Source: JBDTVS01 sp040007095
Lineage (GTDB): Bacteria; Acidobacteriota; Vicinamibacteria; Vicinamibacterales; CAVVIG01
NCBI GenBank assembly: GCA_040007095.1
Contig: JBDTVS010000031.1
Span: 1 to 36,778 of the forward strand
Reading direction: 5' to 3'
Length of the DNA stretch: 36,778 bases
The notes beneath the pieces were generated by a model. It saw only the letters and a program-made list of their open reading frames with translations. It had not been told where the DNA came from and did no database searches. Positions 32,743 to 36,778 of this stretch are shown here, piece after piece. The position numbers and the translations under genes were made by a program. The first letter of the stretch is position 1, and each line of letters starts with the position of its first letter.

Positions 32743-34065
32743 ATGTTCATCGACAAGGTATCGTTGCCGCGCAGGACCTTTTTGAGAGGAATGGGCGTGA
32801 CGCTGGGCCTGCCGCTGCTCGATGCCATGATTCCGGCGGCCACCGCGCTGGCGAGCACGCCCGCGCGTCCCGCGTCGCGTTACGCGTTCATGTACGTGCC
32901 GCACGGCGCCGACATGGCGTCGTGGACGCCGGCGACTACCGGCAAAGCGTTCGCGCTGTCTCCGACATTGAAAGCGGGCGGCCTGGAGCCGTTTCGCGAT
33001 TCCCTCGTCGTGGTCAGCAATCTCAAACGAGCCGGCACGGTGGTGGAAATGCACGCCGCCGCCGCATCGGGCTGGCTGAGCGGCGCGATTCCCAAACGCA
33101 CGGAAGGCGAAGACTATCGCGTCGGCACGACGATCGACCAGGTGCTCTCGAAACAGATCGGGCAAAGCACGGCGTTTCCTTCTCTCGAATTCGCCACCGA
33201 GGATTTCACGGGTTACGTAGGAGGGTGCACGCCCGGCTTCAGCTGCGCGTACATGAACACGATTTCCTGGGCTGGTCCGTCCACGCCGCTGCCGATGGAA
33301 ATCAATCCCCGCAGCGCTTTCGAACGGCTCTTCGGCGATGGCGGTTCGGATCGCGAGCGGCGAGCCCGGCTGCAGGAAGACCAGAGCATCCTCGACGGGA
33401 TACTGGATCAGGCGCGAGGCCTCCACGCGAGGCTCGGCGTGCACGATCGATCGAAGCTGTCGAACTACCTCGACAACGTCCGCGAGGTCGAGCGTCGAAT
33501 TCAGCGGGCCGAAACGCAGCAGTCGCAGGACGTGACGCTGATCGACAAGCCTCTGGGCATTCCCGATGGGTTCGGGGAGCACACCGGATTGATCTTCGAG
33601 CTCATGACCCTCGCCATGCAGGCCGATCTCTCTCGCGTCTTCACCTTCATGATGTCGCGGGAATCCAGTCAGCGCACGTTCCCGGAGATCGACATCGCCG
33701 ATCCGTGGCATGTCGTCTCGCATCATGGCGATCAGCCGGAAAAAGTGGTGAGAAACGCCAAAATCAATGCGCTGTGCCTGAGGATGTTTGCGAAGTTTCT
33801 CGACCGATTGCAATCGACCGGGGACGGCGACGGCTCGCTGCTGGATCATTCGCTGCTGTTCTACGGCAGCGGCATGGCCAATTCGAACGTGCACGCCACC
33901 GACCCGCTGCCCCTCATCGCGGTGGGCGGAGGCGGCTTCGGGAATCGACATCTCGCACTGCGGCAGCCGACCGAGATCGGCAACCTCTGGCTGTCGGTGG
34001 CGAACAAGTGCGGCAGCGAGATGACCACGTTCGGAGAGAGCACGGGCACGGTTGATCTCTTCTGA
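32743..34065 (+). CDS. DUF1552 (HXXSHH) family exported protein (cassette 2)
   Basis: The product is 440 aa from the ATG at 32743, supported by an AGGAG Shine-Dalgarno at 32732-32736. A Tat-like signal SLPRRTFLRGMGVTLGLP opens the protein. Blocks shared with the cassette 1 paralogue are ATEDFTGYVGGC, SCAYMNTISW, PLPMEINPRSAFERLFG, NYLDNVREVERRI, the HXXSHH motif H323-V-V-S326-H327-H328, and LLDHSLLFYGSGMANS. The family is of unknown function, related in layout to DUF1501. It is followed after 12 bp by the ankyrin gene, whose Shine-Dalgarno overlaps this gene's stop. Confidence 0.93.
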   Translation: MFIDKVSLPRRTFLRGMGVTLGLPLLDAMIPAATALASTPARPASRYAFMYVPHGADMASWTPATTGKAFALSPTLKAGGLEPFRDSLVVVSNLKRAGTVVEMHAAAASGWLSGAIPKRTEGEDYRVGTTIDQVLSKQIGQSTAFPSLEFATEDFTGYVGGCTPGFSCAYMNTISWAGPSTPLPMEINPRSAFERLFGDGGSDRERRARLQEDQSILDGILDQARGLHARLGVHDRSKLSNYLDNVREVERRIQRAETQQSQDVTLIDKPLGIPDGFGEHTGLIFELMTLAMQADLSRVFTFMMSRESSQRTFPEIDIADPWHVVSHHGDQPEKVVRNAKINALCLRMFAKFLDRLQSTGDGDGSLLDHSLLFYGSGMANSNVHATDPLPLIAVGGGGFGNRHLALRQPTEIGNLWLSVANKCGSEMTTFGESTGTVDLF

Positions 34066-34077
34066 GGTCTACACGAT

Positions 34078-35616
34078 ATGACAGCGCAGAGGATTTGTTG
34101 GCTGCTCGCGACCATGGCGCTGGTCGGCGTGGGCGCCCTTCCCGTCGCCGCGGAACCGGACCTCATGGCCGCCGTCAAGGCTGGAGACGTGGCTGCGGCA
34201 CGCCAGTTGCTACGCCGGAGCGCCGCCGTCGATGCCACGCAACCGGATGGGACGACCGCCTTGATGTGGGCGGTGCGCGACGGCAATCGGCCGATGGCGG
34301 CGCTGTTGATCAAGGCCGGCGCGCACGTCAACGCCGCGAATCGCTACGGGGTCACGCCGCTGTCAATGGCCGTGTCGCAGGGCCATCCCGAGGCGCTCGG
34401 TCTGCTGCTCGGATCCGGCGCGGACGTGAAAACCGCCGAGGCGACGCTGCCCGACGGCCAGACGTTGCTGATGCTGGGCGCCCGCACGGGCAACGTCGAG
34501 ATATTGAAGCGGCTGATCGAACGCGGTGCAAACCCCAACGCCGTCGAACGGCGCGCCGGGACGTCGGCGGTGATGTGGGCCGTGATGGGCAACCATGCCG
34601 ACGCCGTGCAGGCCCTCGTGGCCGCTGGGGCAGACCTCAATGCCCGATCTCGCGTGACCCGGTATCCACATACTCCACCGGCCGTTATCGGCGACAAGCT
34701 CGAAGAAGGGGTGTCATACGTCGGTCAGACAGTCCTGCCGAAGGGCGGCTGGACGGCGCTGATGTACGCGGCGCGCGAAGGAGCGGTGAACGCGGCGCGT
34801 GTGCTCGCCGGGGCCGGAGCGGATTTGAATGCGACCGAGCCAGAAGGCACGTCCGCGCTCTTGTTTGCGATCATCAATGGTCACTACGACGTCGCCGAGG
34901 TCTTGATTGAAGCCGGGGCGGATCTGGACCTCGCCGACCGCACCGGCATGACGCCGTTGTATGCCGCCGTGGATATGCACACGCTGGGTTCAACGTTCGG
35001 AAGACCGGATCCGCAGCTGGCGGTGATCGACGGAAGCGTCCCGATGATCGAGTTCCTGCTCCAGCACGGGGCCAATCCAGATGCCGGCCTGCGCACGAAA
35101 GTATTGAAGCGCGTCTACAACGCCGGAGATGCACGACTCGGCGAGGGTTCAACGCCGTTCATGAGGGCCGCGCGGGGCGGCGACGTCGCCGTGATGCGGT
35201 TGCTCCTGCAATACGGCGCCAATCCGGCATTGACCCTGAAGAACGGGACGACGCCGATCATGCTGGCCGCCAGTCTTGCGACGAATGGGAACTACCCGGA
35301 TCGCGGAACGGAAGAAAGCGCAATCCAAGCCATCACGCTGTGTCTGGGGCGGCACCTCGACGTCAACGCCGTCAACGGGACCGGCGATACCGCGGTGCAC
35401 GTGGCCATCGGCTCGCCCGCGATCGTCCGCTTCCTGGCCGGCGAAGGTGCCAGGCTCGATATCAAGAACACGCGCGGCCAGACGCCGCTCGACGCGGCAC
35501 GCGCCAACCGCAACGCCACCCGGACTGTCGATCTGCTCCGCGAGTTGACGGGCGCGCCCGCAGACGCCGCATCAGCAACCGCCCCGCGGCTCACCAACGG
35601 CGAGCCGCCCGATTAG
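34078..35616 (+). CDS. Exported ankyrin-repeat protein (cassette 2)
   Basis: The product is 512 aa with a signal peptide (ICWLLATMALVGVGALPVAA). Around ten ankyrin repeats follow, such as DGTTALMWAVRDGNRPMAAL, NRYGVTPLSMAVSQGHPEAL, and EGTSALLFAIINGHYDVAEV. A non-repeat insert (about 195-222) ends LPKGGWTALMYAAR, at the same place as in the 24227-25699 protein; the order of repeats is also the same, so the two are paralogues. The tail is Ala/Pro-rich. A GAGGT Shine-Dalgarno precedes the ATG. No cytochrome gene follows, unlike cassette 1; instead a convergent gene ends 29 bp away, with no clear terminator hairpin between. Confidence 0.92.
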   Translation: MTAQRICWLLATMALVGVGALPVAAEPDLMAAVKAGDVAAARQLLRRSAAVDATQPDGTTALMWAVRDGNRPMAALLIKAGAHVNAANRYGVTPLSMAVSQGHPEALGLLLGSGADVKTAEATLPDGQTLLMLGARTGNVEILKRLIERGANPNAVERRAGTSAVMWAVMGNHADAVQALVAAGADLNARSRVTRYPHTPPAVIGDKLEEGVSYVGQTVLPKGGWTALMYAAREGAVNAARVLAGAGADLNATEPEGTSALLFAIINGHYDVAEVLIEAGADLDLADRTGMTPLYAAVDMHTLGSTFGRPDPQLAVIDGSVPMIEFLLQHGANPDAGLRTKVLKRVYNAGDARLGEGSTPFMRAARGGDVAVMRLLLQYGANPALTLKNGTTPIMLAASLATNGNYPDRGTEESAIQAITLCLGRHLDVNAVNGTGDTAVHVAIGSPAIVRFLAGEGARLDIKNTRGQTPLDAARANRNATRTVDLLRELTGAPADAASATAPRLTNGEPPD

Positions 35617-35645
35617 AGCGCTTTCCAATTGTGCGTAGTGTCCGG

Positions 35646-36713
35646 CTATCTCACGTCGGCTTTTTCGCCGGCACTTTCCCCGACGACTCGGTCCTCGGCG
35701 CGGGCCCCCGTGAGGATGTTCTTCAATCCGTAGTTTCCCTCGTGGCAGGCGTACTCGTAGACCTTCTCTCCCGCGGTCTTCTGCTTCAGGATCATCGCAA
35801 ATGTCCACGGTCGCGCCCAGGTATGCGGGTCGTCGAACGTCACGCGCCATTCGACCACCTTGGGTGCGACCGGGGTGAAACGCTCGGTCATCTTCAGGTG
35901 TTCACTCGCGCCGCGGTATGCGCTGCGCGCCGTGAAGTTCGTCGTCTCGATCACAAGCGAGCTGCCCTCGTACCACCCGCGAGCGTCGCCGAGGTCGAGT
36001 AGCAGATGCTCGCCGACGTGCGGACGCCGCTCGCCGCGATCGATCGGCACGATGCGGTGCTCGTGAATCATTTCGTAGCGCAGGGCGACCGAGTCTTTGC
36101 CCTGCACGATCTCGTAGAAGCTGCCATAGCCGGCCGGCATCATCGAGCTCGGAATGCCGCGCGTGATGCACCGGTCATAGAGTCCGAGATCCTCGTAGCT
36201 GTCGAACGGACCGACGGAGTTGGCGTTGCTGCTCACGCCGCGTCCCAGCCCTGATGCCGGACGGCGCGCACGCTGGCGGGCTTCGTCGGTCAGCGGCGGC
36301 ACCCTGCCGTCTGCCGGGTCGACGACCAGCCACGGCGTGCTGTTCTTGCGCTCGAACGAATCGAAGATGAGGTGTGTGGGCGGCCGGATCCCGCCGGCGA
36401 ATTCGGTGCCGGCGACGCCGGCATTGAACTGATCGTTGCGCTGCCGGTTCAATGCCGCCAGTTCCTCGGCGGTGACGTCCTGGATCCGACGGCCCTCGAA
36501 CTGCGCCGGACGTTCGAACGGCGTGCCGGTTTCGTCGTCGTTGCTGTAGACGCCTTCGAGCTGCGGGTCACCCCACGGCGTCCTCGGCGGGACATACCGC
36601 ACCGACGCGGGTTTTTGCGCGGCAGCCGGCGACTGCGGCGGCGCACCGGCGGCCACCGTCAATCCGCCGGCGGCCACCGCGAGCACCAGCGCCGCGGCAA
36701 CACGTTGTGGCAT
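35646..36713 (-). CDS. Secreted acidobacterial protein of unknown function
   Basis: The product is 355 aa with a strong GGAGG Shine-Dalgarno 6 nt before the ATG and a signal peptide (RVAAALVLAVAAGGLTVAAG). The mature part opens with YVPPRTPWGDPQLEGVYSND, followed by FERPAQFEGR, DGRVPPLTDEARQRA, GWYEGSSLVIETTNFT, and MTERFTPVAPKVVEWRVTFD. This pattern is widespread among secreted acidobacterial hypotheticals. The segment around W-x-E-G-x-x-L-V-I-E-T-T resembles the two small secreted proteins at the left of the window. No enzyme motif is seen. It converges on the ankyrin gene of cassette 2 and belongs to its own transcription unit. Confidence 0.9.
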   Translation of the reverse strand: MPQRVAAALVLAVAAGGLTVAAGAPPQSPAAAQKPASVRYVPPRTPWGDPQLEGVYSNDDETGTPFERPAQFEGRRIQDVTAEELAALNRQRNDQFNAGVAGTEFAGGIRPPTHLIFDSFERKNSTPWLVVDPADGRVPPLTDEARQRARRPASGLGRGVSSNANSVGPFDSYEDLGLYDRCITRGIPSSMMPAGYGSFYEIVQGKDSVALRYEMIHEHRIVPIDRGERRPHVGEHLLLDLGDARGWYEGSSLVIETTNFTARSAYRGASEHLKMTERFTPVAPKVVEWRVTFDDPHTWARPWTFAMILKQKTAGEKVYEYACHEGNYGLKNILTGARAEDRVVGESAGEKADVR

Positions 36714-36778
36714 GGTGACCTCCCTAAGGACCCGTAGATGAATAACGTGCGCATTCTGGCCGCCGATGCATCCCGCCG

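Noticed and set aside
35617..35645. Bidirectional terminator between the convergent ankyrin and secreted-protein genes
   Set aside because: The 29-bp gap has no stable hairpin with a T tract on either strand.
36738..36778. Possible plus-strand gene start (ATG with AAGGA 7 nt upstream) at the right edge
   Set aside because: Only 13 codons are visible and the region also serves as leader of the minus-strand 35646-36713 gene. This is too little to call.

Overview
The window looks like a chromosomal segment of a high-GC Acidobacteriota bacterium, probably of the Vicinamibacteria type. This is an inference from gene content: two large TonB-dependent receptors with N-terminal carboxypeptidase-regulatory-like domains, planctomycete/acidobacterial families (DUF1501, DUF1549/DUF1553, DUF1552, DUF1585/1587/1588/1592/1595), an FG-GAP/UnbV (CRTAC1-type) protein and secreted ankyrin proteins. 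Nearly every product carries a Sec-type or Tat-like export signal, so the window encodes mostly an envelope and periplasm programme. No rRNA, tRNA, CRISPR array, transposase or integrase was seen.

Layout. From the left edge to about 29.7 kb all genes lie on the minus strand. Read in transcription order: (1) 29686 to 23115, a DUF1592 haem-motif protein, a DUF1552 protein, a secreted ankyrin protein and a di-haem cytochrome c; (2) 22868 to 15938, TonB receptor 2, a TPR protein and an FG-GAP/UnbV protein; (3) 15670 to 14000, formate-tetrahydrofolate ligase (fhs) with a good sigma70-type promoter; (4) 13836 to 12892, an NmrA-like oxidoreductase with a palindromic operator candidate; (5) 12594 to 439, TonB receptor 1, an exported epoxide hydrolase, a PSD1 protein (DUF1549/DUF1553), a DUF1501 protein, a small secreted protein, an exported metallo-beta-lactamase-fold protein and another small secreted protein; (6) the first 18 codons of a further minus-strand gene at the left edge. 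On the plus strand, 30.2 to 35.6 kb carries a second DUF1592, DUF1552 and ankyrin set, followed by a convergent minus-strand secreted protein.

The most striking architecture is the head-to-head pair of paralogous three-gene cassettes (DUF1592, DUF1552, ankyrin) diverging from about 29.7-30.2 kb. The roughly 540 bp between them holds a repeat element and a fragment of a third DUF1592 gene. The cassette looks like a co-inherited unit, probably an envelope complex of a haem-motif protein, a Tat-exported HXXSHH protein and a secreted ankyrin protein. Its biochemical role is unknown to me.

The second striking layer is a set of short non-coding palindromic elements (about 95-210 bp). Four operon-internal junctions are filled by them. 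In each, the upstream gene ends in a TAG stop that coincides with the element boundary, and 6-37 bp remain before the next start. The duplicated cassette supplies an uninterrupted comparison: the DUF1552-ankyrin gap is 12 bp in the plus-strand copy and 166 bp, almost all element, in the minus-strand copy.
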